Shown: positions 7,970 to 19,729, numbered from the stretch's first letter. The stretch is DNA of 64,000 nt from Mycobacterium botniense (GCF_010723305.1 NZ_BLKW01000004.1:1860001-1924000), one strand, 5' to 3'. Numbers and translations: made by a program. The notes: generated by a model not told the origin, from the sequence alone.

Positions 7970-9133
7970 GTGACCACACCGGTGACTGCATCCCAAGAAC
8001 CGACCCGGCTGGTGGTTGTGCAGCTCACGGGCGGTAACGACTATCTGAACACGGTCGTTCCCTACGCCGACGGCCGCTACTACGACTTCCGGCCCCATGT
8101 CGCGCTCGGAGAGGACGCCGTGTTGCCCATCGATGAGCGGGTCGGCTTCAGTTCGGCCCTGGCGCCGATCGCGCGCCTCTACGAGCAGAAAAAGGTGGCG
8201 GTGGTGATGGGAATCGGCTACCCCAACCACAGCCGTTCGCACTTTCGGTCCATGGACATCTGGCACACCGCCGAACCGGACGAGGTGAAGCTGGAGGGGT
8301 GGTTGGCCAAGGTCGCCTCACTGCTCGACCCCCGGCACACCAACCCAGTACTGGCGGTGAACTTCGGGCGCGGCCTGCCCAGGGCCCTGTCCCTGCCAGG
8401 GGTCCCGGCAGCATCGGTGAGCAGCCTCGACAAGTACGGCCTGTTCCCCGATATCGGGCCCGGGGATAGCCGTGACCGCCTGTTGCGGGTGGTCCACGAC
8501 GCCTACTCTCGCCAGCCAAACCCCCAGACAGCGTGGGGGTCGCCTCGCTTGTTCAACACCGGCCGGTCCGCCCAGCAGGGCATCGCAATGCTCAACGCCG
8601 CCGCCGCGGCGTATCGCTCCCGCGTCGAGTACCCGCAGTTCAACCAGATCGCCACGGACCTGAAAGGCGTGGCCACGGTGATGGCGGGAAACCTGGGAAC
8701 CCGCATCTTCTACACCAGTTTCGGCAGCTTCGACACCCATACCGACGAGGTGGCGTCGCACGCTCGGCTCTGGGAGAAGGTCTCGGCAGCTCTCGAGGCG
8801 TTCTTCACCGACCTGGACAACCTGGGGCTGCGGCGCACCACACTGGTCCTGGTCTTCTCCGAGTTCGGTCGACGCATCGCCGAGAACAACATCGGGACCG
8901 ACCACGGCGCGGGCGGGGTGGCCTTCCTCATCGGCGACGAGGTGGCCGGTGGACTGTATGGCGAATACCCGAATCTGGCGCCGGAAGCGCAGGACGAGGG
9001 AGATGTGCGGCCCAGCACCGACTTTCGCGCCATGTATGCGTCAATCCTCGAGCAGTTCCTCGACGTGGACGCCCGAGACGTGCTGGGCACCAACACCCGC
9101 TTCGAGCAGCTTCCCCTTCGGGCGGCAGCATGA
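7970..9133 (+). CDS. DUF1501 family protein
   Basis: About 387 residues of the DUF1501 family, which has an alkaline phosphatase/sulfatase-like fold. Visible hallmarks are LVVVQLTGGNDYLNTVVPY at the start, YPNHSRSHFRSMDIWHTA, GSFDTHTDE and VFSEFGRRIAENN followed by TDHGAGG, which supply probable metal ligands. Most family members begin with a twin-arginine signal; here the domain starts almost at once, so a cytoplasmic location is inferred. The start is uncertain between GTG 7961 and GTG 7970; AAAGG favours 7970. The stop overlaps the NHL start as ATGA, so the two are probably cotranslated. The DUF1800 partner precedes it by about 60 bp. Confidence 0.82.
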   Translation: MTTPVTASQEPTRLVVVQLTGGNDYLNTVVPYADGRYYDFRPHVALGEDAVLPIDERVGFSSALAPIARLYEQKKVAVVMGIGYPNHSRSHFRSMDIWHTAEPDEVKLEGWLAKVASLLDPRHTNPVLAVNFGRGLPRALSLPGVPAASVSSLDKYGLFPDIGPGDSRDRLLRVVHDAYSRQPNPQTAWGSPRLFNTGRSAQQGIAMLNAAAAAYRSRVEYPQFNQIATDLKGVATVMAGNLGTRIFYTSFGSFDTHTDEVASHARLWEKVSAALEAFFTDLDNLGLRRTTLVLVFSEFGRRIAENNIGTDHGAGGVAFLIGDEVAGGLYGEYPNLAPEAQDEGDVRPSTDFRAMYASILEQFLDVDARDVLGTNTRFEQLPLRAAA

Positions 9134-10116
9134 GCACCGCCGGGCTTACCGGGGTTCGTGAGACGCGACCGCGCTGCCGCGCCATCGGCGTGGCCCGCAT
9201 GAGCGGACAGGGCTTCAGCCATCCGGTCGATGTGGCGCTCACAAACGACGACACGGTGTATGTGCTCAGCAGGTCCAGCGCCTGGAAGGACAAGAACCCG
9301 CGCATAACGGTGACATCGCTTGACGAGCGCAGCTTCGCTGAGATCGGAAGCTTCGGCACCGGGCCCGGCTGTTTCCTGGCGCCGACGGCTGTGGCCACCG
9401 ATCGCCATGGTCGAATCTATGTCGCCGACGAAGATTTGCACCGGATCTCGGTCTTCGATCCGGACGGAACCTGCGTCATGCACTGGGGAACCCGGGGGTC
9501 CGGCCCCGGCCAGCTGGACCGGCCCGCGGGACTCCGGGTCGACAACGACGGCTGCCTGTGGGTCGTCGACGCGCTCAACGCCCGGGTGCAGCGGTTCACG
9601 CCGGAGGGGACCCTGGTGTCGTGCTTCGGCTCCTTCGGCGCCGAACCCGGGCAGCTCAACATGCCCTGGGGTGTGGCGATCGGCCCCCGGGGTGACATCT
9701 GGGTTTCCGATTGGCGCAACAACCGGGTGCAGCGCTTCGGTCCCGACGGTGATGTGCGCGGGATCTACGGGCAGGGTCTGCTGAGTCGCCCCGCAGGTCT
9801 TGCGGTGGACGCAGCCGGAGGGCTGTCCGTGTCGGATTGGGGGCACGACTGCGTGCAGGTATTCGACGAGCAGGGCCGGCACCGGGGAACTTTAGCCGGT
9901 GACGCCACGCTTTCGCGGTGGGCACAGCAGTGGCTGGACATGTACCCGCAGGTGAACCAGCGACGGCAAGAAGCGAGCCGCTACGCCGAGGAACAACGCT
10001 TCTTCCGGCCGGTTGGTATGGTCATCGGACCGCAAGGGCAGCTGCTGGTGGCAGATTCGGGTCGCCATCGGGTCCAAATCTACGAGCCCCCCTGGACAGC
10101 CGGTGATCGGCTGTGA
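9130..10116 (+). CDS. NHL-repeat beta-propeller protein
   Basis: A 328-residue protein made of successive NHL-type repeats, readable as a six-bladed beta-propeller. Repeating units are GRIYVADEDLHRISVFDPDG, DGCLWVVDALNARVQRFTPE, GDIWVSDWRNNRVQRFGPDG and a final GQLLVADSGRHRVQIYEPP. Between the blades near residues 255-290 lies a charged insertion (QVNQRRQEASRYAEEQRFF). NHL propellers bind proteins, RNA or ligands, or act as lyases; no catalytic residues stand out. No signal peptide is seen. It overlaps the DUF1501 gene by ATGA and is last in the DUF1800-DUF1501-NHL unit. Confidence 0.85.
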   Translation: MSTAGLTGVRETRPRCRAIGVARMSGQGFSHPVDVALTNDDTVYVLSRSSAWKDKNPRITVTSLDERSFAEIGSFGTGPGCFLAPTAVATDRHGRIYVADEDLHRISVFDPDGTCVMHWGTRGSGPGQLDRPAGLRVDNDGCLWVVDALNARVQRFTPEGTLVSCFGSFGAEPGQLNMPWGVAIGPRGDIWVSDWRNNRVQRFGPDGDVRGIYGQGLLSRPAGLAVDAAGGLSVSDWGHDCVQVFDEQGRHRGTLAGDATLSRWAQQWLDMYPQVNQRRQEASRYAEEQRFFRPVGMVIGPQGQLLVADSGRHRVQIYEPPWTAGDRL

Positions 10117-10223
10117 CAGTGCCTGCGGCAGCGCGCCGGCAGCGGAGACTTCCGGTGCGGCCATTGTGTGAGCGTGATTGGCGGGTCGGACGCGGCTGGA
10201 TCGACACGTTCTAGCGTGATGAC

Positions 10224-10982
10224 ATGACCGACGACGACATTCTGCTGACCGACACCCGCGAGCGCGTGCGCACCTTGACGCTCAACCGGCCGCAGGCGCG
10301 CAATGCGCTGTCCGCGGCACTGCGTGACCGGGTTTTCGCCGCCCTCGCCGACGCCGAGGCCGATGACGCGGTCGATGTCATCATCCTCACCGGTACCGAT
10401 CCGGCGTTCTGCGCGGGACTGGACCTCAAGGAACTGGGCGCCCAATCGGCGCTACCGGACATCTCGCCGCGGTGGCCGTCGATGAGCAAGCCGGTGATCG
10501 GCGCGATCAACGGCGCCGCCGTCACGGGCGGGCTTGAGCTGGCGCTCTATTGCGACATCCTGATCGCCTCGGAGCAGGCACGATTCGCCGACACGCATGC
10601 GCGGGTGGGGCTGCTGCCCACCTGGGGGCTGAGCGTCCGGCTGCCGCAACGGGTGGGTGTGGGCCTGGCCCGGCGGATGAGCCTGACCGGCGACTACCTG
10701 TCCGCCGGCGAGGCGCTGCGGGCCGGCTTGGTCACCGAAGTGGTGCCGCACGAGAAGCTGCTGCCCGCCGCCCGCCGGCTGGCGGCATCTGTCGTCGGCA
10801 ACAACCAACACGCGGTGCGGGCGCTGCTGGCCTCCTATCACCGTATCGACGAGTGCCACACCAGCGCGGGGCTGTGGCTGGAGGCGGCCGCGGCCAGGCA
10901 GTGGATGCGCACCGCCAGCGGCGACGACATCGCCGCCAACCGCGAAGCCGTGCTGCAGCGCGGACGCACGCAGGTGCGTTGA
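10224..10982 (+). CDS. echA16: Enoyl-CoA hydratase/isomerase (EchA16-like)
   Basis: A 252-residue crotonase-fold protein. The CoA-binding and oxyanion-hole segments are clear: RPQARNALS near residue 25, DPAFCAGLDLKEL near 62 and INGAAVTGGLELALYCDIL near 96, with FADTHARVGLLPTWG after. The usual catalytic glutamate positions are partly kept (GGLE near 104). The likely role is hydration or isomerisation of an enoyl-CoA in lipid metabolism; the substrate is unknown. Position before the DHH/rbfA block suggests M. tuberculosis echA16 (Rv2831), so the symbol rests partly on context. It is followed by a gene-poor stretch. Confidence 0.8.
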   Translation: MTDDDILLTDTRERVRTLTLNRPQARNALSAALRDRVFAALADAEADDAVDVIILTGTDPAFCAGLDLKELGAQSALPDISPRWPSMSKPVIGAINGAAVTGGLELALYCDILIASEQARFADTHARVGLLPTWGLSVRLPQRVGVGLARRMSLTGDYLSAGEALRAGLVTEVVPHEKLLPAARRLAASVVGNNQHAVRALLASYHRIDECHTSAGLWLEAAAARQWMRTASGDDIAANREAVLQRGRTQVR

Positions 10983-11856
10983 TCGAATCGCGTCTTAATT
11001 ACGCGGTGCTCGCGAGGCCGGGCGGTCACCAGATTGGGGAAACAACGACCCTGGCGGGCGCTTGCGCTGCAGGCACCTACCGGAACCGAGGTGTTTTCGG
11101 TTCTGGCCGAACGTATCTGGTGGCCAGCTGCGGTATTCGTCATTGACACATCGTTTGATGAAACCCGCCTGCCGTTGCGAGTAGTGCGCTACCTGAATTC
11201 GTTTCGCCGCGGTCTGCTCCAGGAAGGTAACGACGGGTTAGGACCCTGCGACATTGCCCCTACCGGGCTTGGGTCGCATCTGACGGATGCCCGAAAACCT
11301 GGCACGCTTTGCCGACACCGAGCACCGGGCGGAGCCGATGACGCTTTTGTACTCCGGGGTCGATCTCCGTGAACCACCCGGGTATCTCGTTGTCATGCTC
11401 GCCGACACCGCACCTGCCGACTACTGTCACACGGGCAGCCGGTCACTGCCGCGAGGCTGACGCCGGTGCTGGTGCGAGCCCTCGTTCGTCGAGCCAAAAC
11501 TAAAGCAGCCCAACAGACGAACGGCAGTTCGTCGTTCCCGGGAACAGGTCGGCTCTGCGGATGCGCCGGGATATACGGTCGCGGTGGGCAGTGCACGCCA
11601 CGACGAGTTACTCAGATCGTGACAGATAACGCGCGGACCTGTGCTATCCCACCCCGAAAACGGGGAATCAACACCATATTCCCGCCCCGTTCGCACGGCT
11701 AAACGCCCTCATTGCTACGCGTTGCCCCCGTCAATAGCCGGCACGAAACGAGTAGTCGCTACCCGCGCATAGCGTGCAGGGCCGCCGATACGTTCCTGGC
11801 ACCCCCAAATGAGTTCAACCGGCCGCAAGGCCGTACGGCTAAGGAGGAACACTGAA
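10983..11856. other. Gene-poor 0.9-kb stretch
   Basis: No gene here is convincing. The longest candidates are a 112-codon plus frame (11034-11372) and a 57-codon ORF (11287-11460, beginning MPENLARFAD); neither has a clear ribosome binding site or recognisable motif. Composition is patchy and less GC-rich than in the flanks. In M. tuberculosis, as I recall, this side of echA16 leads into the ugp transport genes and dinF, which are absent here. Confidence 0.5.
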
Positions 11857-12162
11857 ATGCCGCGATTACCGTCCTCGACTCCGCTGTCGCTAGACGATGG
11901 TGTGGAGCCGACACCCGCAACGTCGCTCAGTGACGTTGATCAGCCGAGGCCAGCACCGGCTGTCATCACCGAACAACAGGTTCTGTTTGGCACCGCGGCG
12001 GCGGTGCGGGCGCCGTCGACTCGGTGGTGGAAGCGAATGACTCATGCCCTCGCCCCGCGTATCGTCGCCCCACCAGCGGCTGATTCACGGCGAAGGCATT
12101 ACCCGTCGTGCTTGGACTTCCTTGAAGATTCGCGCATGGCGCGCGAAATGTATCGGCTTTAA
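11857..12162 (+). CDS. Small hypothetical protein, 101 residues
   Basis: A 101-residue ORF with a very strong ribosome binding site (AAGGAGG, 10 bases before ATG 11857), which decides this start over the in-frame ATG at 11809. The N-terminal half is Pro/Ser/Thr-rich and probably disordered. The middle has ITEQQVLFGTAAAV and TRWWKRM, and the C-terminus an Arg-rich segment ending MAREMYRL. I know no family for it. Comparable short mycobacterial proteins with an xFGTAAA helix exist, but function is unassigned. It lies 124 bp upstream of the large LuxR-type regulator in the same direction and could be linked to it. Confidence 0.6.
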   Translation: MPRLPSSTPLSLDDGVEPTPATSLSDVDQPRPAPAVITEQQVLFGTAAAVRAPSTRWWKRMTHALAPRIVAPPAADSRRRHYPSCLDFLEDSRMAREMYRL

Positions 12163-12286
12163 CCCGAGTTGCCCCTCACAGCCTCTGCTCTTCAGACAGC
12201 ATCCCGAAAATCCGCTGCCGGCGGATTACCGTCGTCTTGACCGATATGGCCACCGAACCTGACGTGGCGACTTACACTCGGATTCC

Positions 12287-14887
12287 ATGGGCCGCCGTTG
12301 GCAGCTGCTCGAGCGTCCCCTGGAGCACGACAGGATTCGGTCTGCGCTGACCGGCGGTGACAGTTGCGGCGTCGTCTTATTCGGCGCCGCAGGTGTCGGT
12401 AAGACAACGCTGGCCCGTGCCGTGACGACCTCGCCGCGTTCCCAGGTGCGCTGGGCGGCCTGTACCGAATCCTCGCGCAGCATCCCGCTGGGCGCGTTCG
12501 CGCAATGGGTGAATCCGTCAGCGTCGCGCGACCCGATCACGCTTATCGCATCGGCACGCGAATCAATTCTCGCCGAGCGCGATACGGTCGTCAGCATCGA
12601 CGATGCGCACTTCTTAGACCAACTGTCCGCGACAATGCTGCACCAAATCGCGGTCGACCGGGCCGCCCGTATTCTGGCCACGGTCCGCAGCGGCGAGCCG
12701 GTTCCCGACGCTGTCACCTCGTTGTGGAAGGACGGCTACTTGCAGCGCCTGGAGCTGCAGCCGTTCACCAAAGAGCAGACGATCGCGCTTGTCGAACGAG
12801 TCCTCGGTGGGACGCTCGAGGGTCTCAGCGCTGATGTCATGTGGGAATCATCGGGCGGCAACCCGCTGTTCATCCGGCATATGGTCGAGGGGGCACTGGA
12901 TGCCGGAACCCTCGCCGAAATCGACGGGGTGTGGCAGCTGCGGGGACCCACCGTTGTTCCGTCCGGTTTGGCAGCGTTGTTGGAAAACCGTCTCGATCAC
13001 GCAGGCGCTGGAGTTGTGAACGCAATGAAGCTGTTGGCATTGTGCGAACCGCTCGAAATCGACACGCTCTGCGAACTGGCCGGTGAGGAGGCGATCGACA
13101 CGGCTGAGATGCACGGGTTGATCCGGGTTGGCCACGACGGCGCACATGTCAATGCACGGTTCAGCCATCCGCTCTTTGGCGATGTGGTTCGCCGCCGTAT
13201 CGGCACTGCGTCGGCGCGAAAACTCCGGGGCCGCCTCGTGCAGGTTCTGCGCGAGCGCGAACTTCACTCCGCCGCCGGCCGCATCCGCCTGGCGCAGCTT
13301 TGTGTCGACAGTGATCAGACCGTCGGCACGGATCTCCTTGTCGCCGCGGCCAAGGACGCGATGTTCCTGTCGAACCTTCCGCTGGGCGAACGGATCGCCC
13401 GCGCGGCATTTGAGCGCAGCGGTGGGGTGCAGGAAGCTGAGCTACTGTCGCGCGCACTGCTGTGGCAGGGTCATCCGGTGCAGGCTGATGAGATTCTCGC
13501 CCGGTTTGAACCCGCGGACCTTGACGAGTTGCAGCTCGTCCAGTGGGGCATTCCGCATCTGTCGATTCTGTTCTGGTCAATGGGCGATGTCGCACGGGCC
13601 AATCACGTCTTGGCGTTGTTGCGTCAACGTGTGCAACACCCGGCTTTGAAGCTTGTGGTAGAAGCCACCGGTTCGGCTATAGCGGTGCATGAGAATAGGG
13701 TTGCTGAAGGCATTGCCGAAGCTGAGCGTGTCTTAGCCGATGAGCACGCTCCGAAACAAGCGGTCGAATGGGCCGCTTTCGCCGCAGGTCTGGCTATGCC
13801 GGTCGCTGGCCGTGGTGCGGACTTTGAACCGATCGCCGCCCGGTGCCGTGCCGGGCAGAAGGCCACTGAGGGCATGATCCGGGTTATGGTGCGCTACTGC
13901 GACGTGCTCGCACTCACCTCTATCGGGGAGCTGGACCGGGCCGATAGGCGTGCAGCCGATTACGCTGAATTCTCTTCTCCTGGACAGCGTTTAGCGTGGG
14001 CTATTGCGAAAATCACGGCCGGCCTTGTGGCGGTCTACCGCGGCAAGTTTCCCGACGCCATCTCCGCACTCGAGCAGGCAGTTGCCGCGCAGGCTGCCGA
14101 AGTCTCCATGCCGTGGCGGCTGCCGGCAAGAACCCTGTTAGCGAAAGCTTATGCGGCTCTTGGCCGCACCGAAGAGGCGGAACGCGTGTTTACCGACGCA
14201 GCCGAACATACCGGACCGCACCTGGCGCTGCACGCCCCGCAGCTGACCATCGCCAAATCATGGCACGCCGCGGCCAAAGGTCTTCAAGGACGTGCCGTCG
14301 AATTAGCCAGAGCCGCTGCCGATAGCGCACACAACGCTGGCCAGTACGCCGTCGAAGCCGAGGCGTTGCACCACGCCGCACGGTTTGGCGATCGCACGGT
14401 CGTGAGTCAGCTCGCGGCGACGACCGCGCACGTTGGTGGACGACTGGTGGATCTTTATGCCCGCCACGCGGCCGCGGTGGCCGCCTGCGACGCTGCCGCG
14501 CTGGACGCTTTGAGTGTGGAATTCGAAGACGCCGGCGTAATCCTGTCGGCAGCTGACACCGCCGCACAGGCCGCAGCGTTGCATAACCGCGCCGGTGAGC
14601 AACGCAAAAATGCCGAGTTGTCAGCGCGGGCGCTACGACTGGCCGCACAATGCGGCGGAGCGACAACACCGGCGATCAGGTCCGCGGCACGACCTCTTCC
14701 GGTGACCTCCCGCGAGCGGGAGATCGCCGCACTGGTTGCGGAGGGATTGTCAAACCGGCAAATCGCGGATCGGCTGACCGTGTCGGTGCGAACTGTCGAG
14801 GGCCACATCTACCGCGCGTGCATCAAACTCGACGTATCCGATCGCGATGAACTCGCAAAGATCGTTTGCCGGGACATCAACACGTGA
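12287..14887 (+). CDS. Large ATP-binding LuxR-family (LAL) regulator
   Basis: An 866-residue STAND-type transcription regulator. The N-terminal AAA/NACHT-like ATPase has Walker A GAAGVGKT at residues 33-40 and a Walker B-like VVSIDDAHFLD near 105. A long helical, TPR-like middle region covers about 330-780. The C-terminal LuxR helix-turn-helix includes SREREIAALVAEGLSNRQIA near 805 and VSVRTVEGHIYRA. Such proteins use ATP binding and an unknown inducer to control DNA binding. Third codon positions read visibly less GC-rich than in the neighbouring housekeeping genes (13620-13740 is an example), which suggests acquisition. It sits where M. tuberculosis has other genes. The target is unknown; the adjacent 101-residue gene is one candidate. 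Confidence 0.88.
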   Translation: MGRRWQLLERPLEHDRIRSALTGGDSCGVVLFGAAGVGKTTLARAVTTSPRSQVRWAACTESSRSIPLGAFAQWVNPSASRDPITLIASARESILAERDTVVSIDDAHFLDQLSATMLHQIAVDRAARILATVRSGEPVPDAVTSLWKDGYLQRLELQPFTKEQTIALVERVLGGTLEGLSADVMWESSGGNPLFIRHMVEGALDAGTLAEIDGVWQLRGPTVVPSGLAALLENRLDHAGAGVVNAMKLLALCEPLEIDTLCELAGEEAIDTAEMHGLIRVGHDGAHVNARFSHPLFGDVVRRRIGTASARKLRGRLVQVLRERELHSAAGRIRLAQLCVDSDQTVGTDLLVAAAKDAMFLSNLPLGERIARAAFERSGGVQEAELLSRALLWQGHPVQADEILARFEPADLDELQLVQWGIPHLSILFWSMGDVARANHVLALLRQRVQHPALKLVVEATGSAIAVHENRVAEGIAEAERVLADEHAPKQAVEWAAFAAGLAMPVAGRGADFEPIAARCRAGQKATEGMIRVMVRYCDVLALTSIGELDRADRRAADYAEFSSPGQRLAWAIAKITAGLVAVYRGKFPDAISALEQAVAAQAAEVSMPWRLPARTLLAKAYAALGRTEEAERVFTDAAEHTGPHLALHAPQLTIAKSWHAAAKGLQGRAVELARAAADSAHNAGQYAVEAEALHHAARFGDRTVVSQLAATTAHVGGRLVDLYARHAAAVAACDAAALDALSVEFEDAGVILSAADTAAQAAALHNRAGEQRKNAELSARALRLAAQCGGATTPAIRSAARPLPVTSREREIAALVAEGLSNRQIADRLTVSVRTVEGHIYRACIKLDVSDRDELAKIVCRDINT

Positions 14888-14900
14888 CCGAGACCGTTCC

Positions 14901-14924
14901 CTCACCCCGCTGGTCTGGGGTGGG
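14901..14924 (+). terminator. Hairpin after the LAL regulator
   Basis: CTCACCCC pairs with GGGGTGGG across an 8-base loop (one G-T pair), starting 14 bases after the regulator stop. No U-tract follows, as is usual for candidate mycobacterial terminators. Its role is inferred from position. Confidence 0.4.
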
Positions 14925-15132
14925 ATAGTGAGCAGGACGAGGATCCCAACGTGCTCAACGCGCTCAGATTCATTCGAATCCGGTGAAAACATAAGGGCTG
15001 CAATCTCCGTCGGTATGGGATGTGGTCGCGGTGACGAAGGCGCACAGCGACGCCCAGCCGGCGCGGGGCAGCGGTTGACATGCCGGGACCGTCTCAGACA
15101 GCCGCGCGGTCGCCGCCGGTGCGGCCGTGGCG

Positions 15133-15411
15133 CTATTGCGCGCGGACCGCCGACACGGCTTTGACAAGGAGGTTCGACATGACCTGTTGGGGGTTGATTT
15201 GTGTGTCTGCGCTGCCCATGACCACGACGGATGTCTGACCGTTGAGCGCCGCCGTGAAGAGATAGTCGGGATCTCCCGCGGGGTTGGCGTTCAACTTCAC
15301 ACCGGTCGTCGTGACACCAGCGATGCGGGGGGCACCGCCCACGACGAGCAGACGCCGCGCCGTGAACCGCGTCAGCCCTGCCCCGGGCACCGGTCGGTTC
15401 AGTGCAGCCAC
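15133..15411 (-). pseudogene. C-terminal fragment of an exported/lipoprotein-like gene
   Basis: A 92-codon minus-strand frame whose last 60 residues read as real protein: GVKLNANPAGDPDYLFTAAL, NGQTSVVVMGSADTQ, then MSNLLVKAVSAVRAQ. This is the style of the C-terminal domain of small mycobacterial lipoproteins (LpqN/DUF5642 type), but the family is unconfirmed. No signal peptide or lipobox precedes it. The frame begins only 52 bp from the end of the DHH gene, so the N-terminal half appears lost. I read it as a remnant, possibly left when the echA16-to-DHH interval was rearranged. A short intact gene is the alternative. Confidence 0.45.
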
Positions 15412-15462
15412 ACCATCCGTCGACCTTCGGGCAGCGGTTCAGCCCCGGTTCGTCACTGTCGA

Positions 15463-16954
<1,492 letters not shown>

Positions 16955-17029
16955 CACGGACACTCCTAGCCTCATGGGCCATGTTCGCTTCGTTCCGCCG
17001 CGCCTCGCGGCCTTGGGTTCCCTCGGTCG

Positions 17030-19729
17030 TCAGGCCCGTTCTTTCTGGACCAGCTCGTACGTTTCGACGACGTCCCCTTCTTTGATATCGGAGTAGCCGA
17101 GTGTCAAACCGCACTCGTAGCCCTCACGGACTTCGGCGACATCATCCTTCTCCCGGCGCAGCGAGGCCACCGTGAGGTTGTCGGCGACCACGATGTTGTC
17201 CCGCAGCAGCCGGGCCTTGGCGTTGCGGCGCACCACTCCGGAGGTGACCAGACACCCGCCGATGACGCCGAACTTGCTGGACCGAAACAGCGCGCGAACC
17301 TCGGCGCGGCCCAGCTGAACCTCTTCGTACACCGGCTTGAGCAGGCCGCGCAGCGCCTTCTCGATCTCATCGATGGCCTGGTAGATCACCGAGTAGTAGC
17401 GGATCTCGACACCTTCGCGATTGGCCAGCTCGGTGGCTTTGCCCTCGGCGCGCACATTGAACCCGATAATGATCGCATCCGACGCCGACGCCAGATTGAC
17501 GTTGGTTTCGGTGATCGCACCGACCCCGCGGTCGATGACCCGCAACGCCACCTCGTCGTCGACCTGGATGCCCATCAGGGCCTCTTCCAGTGCCTCCACG
17601 GTCCCGGCGTTGTCACCTTTGAGGATCAGGTTCAGCTGGCTGGTTTCCTTCAGCGCCGAATCCAGATCTTCCAAGCTGATCCGCTTGCGGGCGCGAGCCG
17701 CCATCGCATTGCGCTTGCGCGCGCTCCGGCGGTCGGCGATCTGGCGGGCGATGCGGTCTTCGTCGACGACGAGGAAGTTGTCACCCGCGCCCGGCACCGA
17801 CGTGAATCCGATCACCTGAACCGGCCGCGACGGCAGCGCCGCCTCGACATCCGCACCGTGCTCGTCGACCATGCGGCGCACCCTGCCATAGGCATCGCCG
17901 GCGACCACCGAATCACCCACATGCAGCGTGCCGCGCTGCACCAGCACCGTGGCCACCGGACCGCGACCGCGGTCCAGTTGCGCCTCGATCACCACACCCT
18001 GGGCTTCCATATTAGGGTTGGCCCGCAGGTCAAGGGCCGCGTCAGCGGTCAGCAGCACCGCCTCAAGCAGCTGGTCGATGTTGGTGCCCTGCTTGGCGGA
18101 GATATCGACGAACATGGTGTCGCCGCCGAATTCCTCAGGCACCAAACCGTATTCGGTGAGCTGCCCACGAATCTTGGCCGGGTCGGCCCCTTCCTTGTCG
18201 ATCTTGTTGACCGCCACCACGATTGGCACGTCCGCAGCTTGCGCGTGGTTGATGGCCTCCACTGTCTGCGGCATCACGCCGTCATCGGCGGCCACCACCA
18301 GGATCGCGATGTCGGTAGCCTGCGCACCGCGGGCACGCATCGCGGTGAATGCCTCATGGCCCGGGGTGTCGATGAATGTGATGAGCCGCTCGGTGCCGTC
18401 ATGCTCGACAGCGACCTGGTAGGCGCCGATGTGCTGGGTGATACCGCCGGCCTCGGCCTCGCGGACATTGGTTTTGCGGATGGTGTCCAGCAGCCGGGTT
18501 TTCCCGTGGTCGACGTGGCCCATCACAGTCACCACCGGCGGGCGGACTTGCAGATCCTCCTCACCGCCCTCATCCTCGCCATAGGTCAGATCGAAGGACT
18601 CCAGCAGCTCGCGGTCCTCGTCTTCGGGGCTGACGACCTGCACGTTGTAGTTCATCTCGCTGCCCAGCAACTCAAGGGTCTCGTCACCCACCGACTGGGT
18701 CGCGGTGACCATCTCACCGAGGTTGAACAGCGCCTGCACCAGTGCGGCCGGATTAGCGTCGATCTTCTCCGCGAAATCCGCCAGTGACGCCCCGCGGGCC
18801 AGCCGGATGGTCTCACCGTTGCCGTGGGGAAGCCGCACACCGCCGACGACCGGGGCCTGCATCGAGTCGTATTCCTGGCGCTTCTGCCGCTTGGACTTGC
18901 GTCCACGTTTGGGTGCACCGCCGGGACGGCCGAACGCCCCAGCGGCCCCACCGCGCTGACCGGGACGACCGGCGGCGCCGGGACGGCCGCGGTAACCGAC
19001 ACCCGGCGGGGCGCCGACCCCGCCGCCGCGGTAGGTGCCGCCACCTCCTGCGGGACGCCCGCCGGCTGGAATACCGGGACGGCCCCCCGGCGCGGGTCGC
19101 GGCCCGCCCGGACGCGGCGGACGGGCTTGACCACCGGGAGCCCCGGGCCGGGGCGGCATACTGCCCGGGGAGATGCCCGGACGTGGCGCCCCGGGGCGGC
19201 CAACACCCGGCCGAGGTGCCTGCGGCCGCGGGATGGGCCGATCAATGGGCTGCGACGACGAGAACGGGTTGTTACCGACGCGCGGTGTGCGGATCCCGGG
19301 CTTCGGCGCCGGACTCGGACGGGGGCCGGGTGTGGCGCCGGACGGGGCCGCCGGATGGCTGGGCGGTGCGGCCGAGAGGCCTCCAGCGGTCGGCGCTGCA
19401 GGCGCCGCCGGCGATGTGGCCGGCCTGGATGCGGCAGGGGCGGATGGCGTGCGATCAGTGGTTTTGGCCGGAACCTCAGCCACACCTGTGTCCACGGGTG
19501 TGCTTGGCGCAGCGCCGGCCTCCCCGTTGCCGGACGCTTTGTCCACGGCCTTCTGCTCGGCCGCCTTACCGCCGCCAAACGATTCACGCAGCCGGCGCGC
19601 GACGGGTGCCTCCACCGTCGAGGACGCCGACTTGACGAATTCACCCTGCTCGCTTAGCCGGGCGAGAACTTCCTTGCTCGTAACACCGAGTTCCTTGGCC
19701 AACTCGTGTACGCGGGCCTTACCTGCCAC
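17030..19729 (-). CDS. infB: Translation initiation factor IF-2
   Basis: An 899-residue IF-2, the GTPase that positions fMet-tRNA on the 30S subunit. The IF2 N-terminal motif ([19 protein letters not shown]) begins at residue 7. Residues of roughly 85-280 are a Pro/Gly/Arg-rich low-complexity linker. The GTPase domain has the P-loop GHVDHGKT at residues 404-411, DTPGHEAF (G3) and NKIDK (G4). C-terminal beta-barrel and fMet-tRNA-binding domains follow, ending [13 protein letters not shown]. The start is GTG 19729 behind AGGAGATC. It is downstream of ylxR and upstream of rbfA in the standard nusA operon order. Confidence 0.96.
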   Translation of the reverse strand: MAGKARVHELAKELGVTSKEVLARLSEQGEFVKSASSTVEAPVARRLRESFGGGKAAEQKAVDKASGNGEAGAAPSTPVDTGVAEVPAKTTDRTPSAPAASRPATSPAAPAAPTAGGLSAAPPSHPAAPSGATPGPRPSPAPKPGIRTPRVGNNPFSSSQPIDRPIPRPQAPRPGVGRPGAPRPGISPGSMPPRPGAPGGQARPPRPGGPRPAPGGRPGIPAGGRPAGGGGTYRGGGVGAPPGVGYRGRPGAAGRPGQRGGAAGAFGRPGGAPKRGRKSKRQKRQEYDSMQAPVVGGVRLPHGNGETIRLARGASLADFAEKIDANPAALVQALFNLGEMVTATQSVGDETLELLGSEMNYNVQVVSPEDEDRELLESFDLTYGEDEGGEEDLQVRPPVVTVMGHVDHGKTRLLDTIRKTNVREAEAGGITQHIGAYQVAVEHDGTERLITFIDTPGHEAFTAMRARGAQATDIAILVVAADDGVMPQTVEAINHAQAADVPIVVAVNKIDKEGADPAKIRGQLTEYGLVPEEFGGDTMFVDISAKQGTNIDQLLEAVLLTADAALDLRANPNMEAQGVVIEAQLDRGRGPVATVLVQRGTLHVGDSVVAGDAYGRVRRMVDEHGADVEAALPSRPVQVIGFTSVPGAGDNFLVVDEDRIARQIADRRSARKRNAMAARARKRISLEDLDSALKETSQLNLILKGDNAGTVEALEEALMGIQVDDEVALRVIDRGVGAITETNVNLASASDAIIIGFNVRAEGKATELANREGVEIRYYSVIYQAIDEIEKALRGLLKPVYEEVQLGRAEVRALFRSSKFGVIGGCLVTSGVVRRNAKARLLRDNIVVADNLTVASLRREKDDVAEVREGYECGLTLGYSDIKEGDVVETYELVQKERA

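Noticed and set aside
18890..19400. Gly/Pro/Arg-rich repetitive stretch that could suggest a PE_PGRS gene or minisatellite
   Set aside because: It is in frame inside infB and is the normal disordered N-terminal linker of mycobacterial IF-2.
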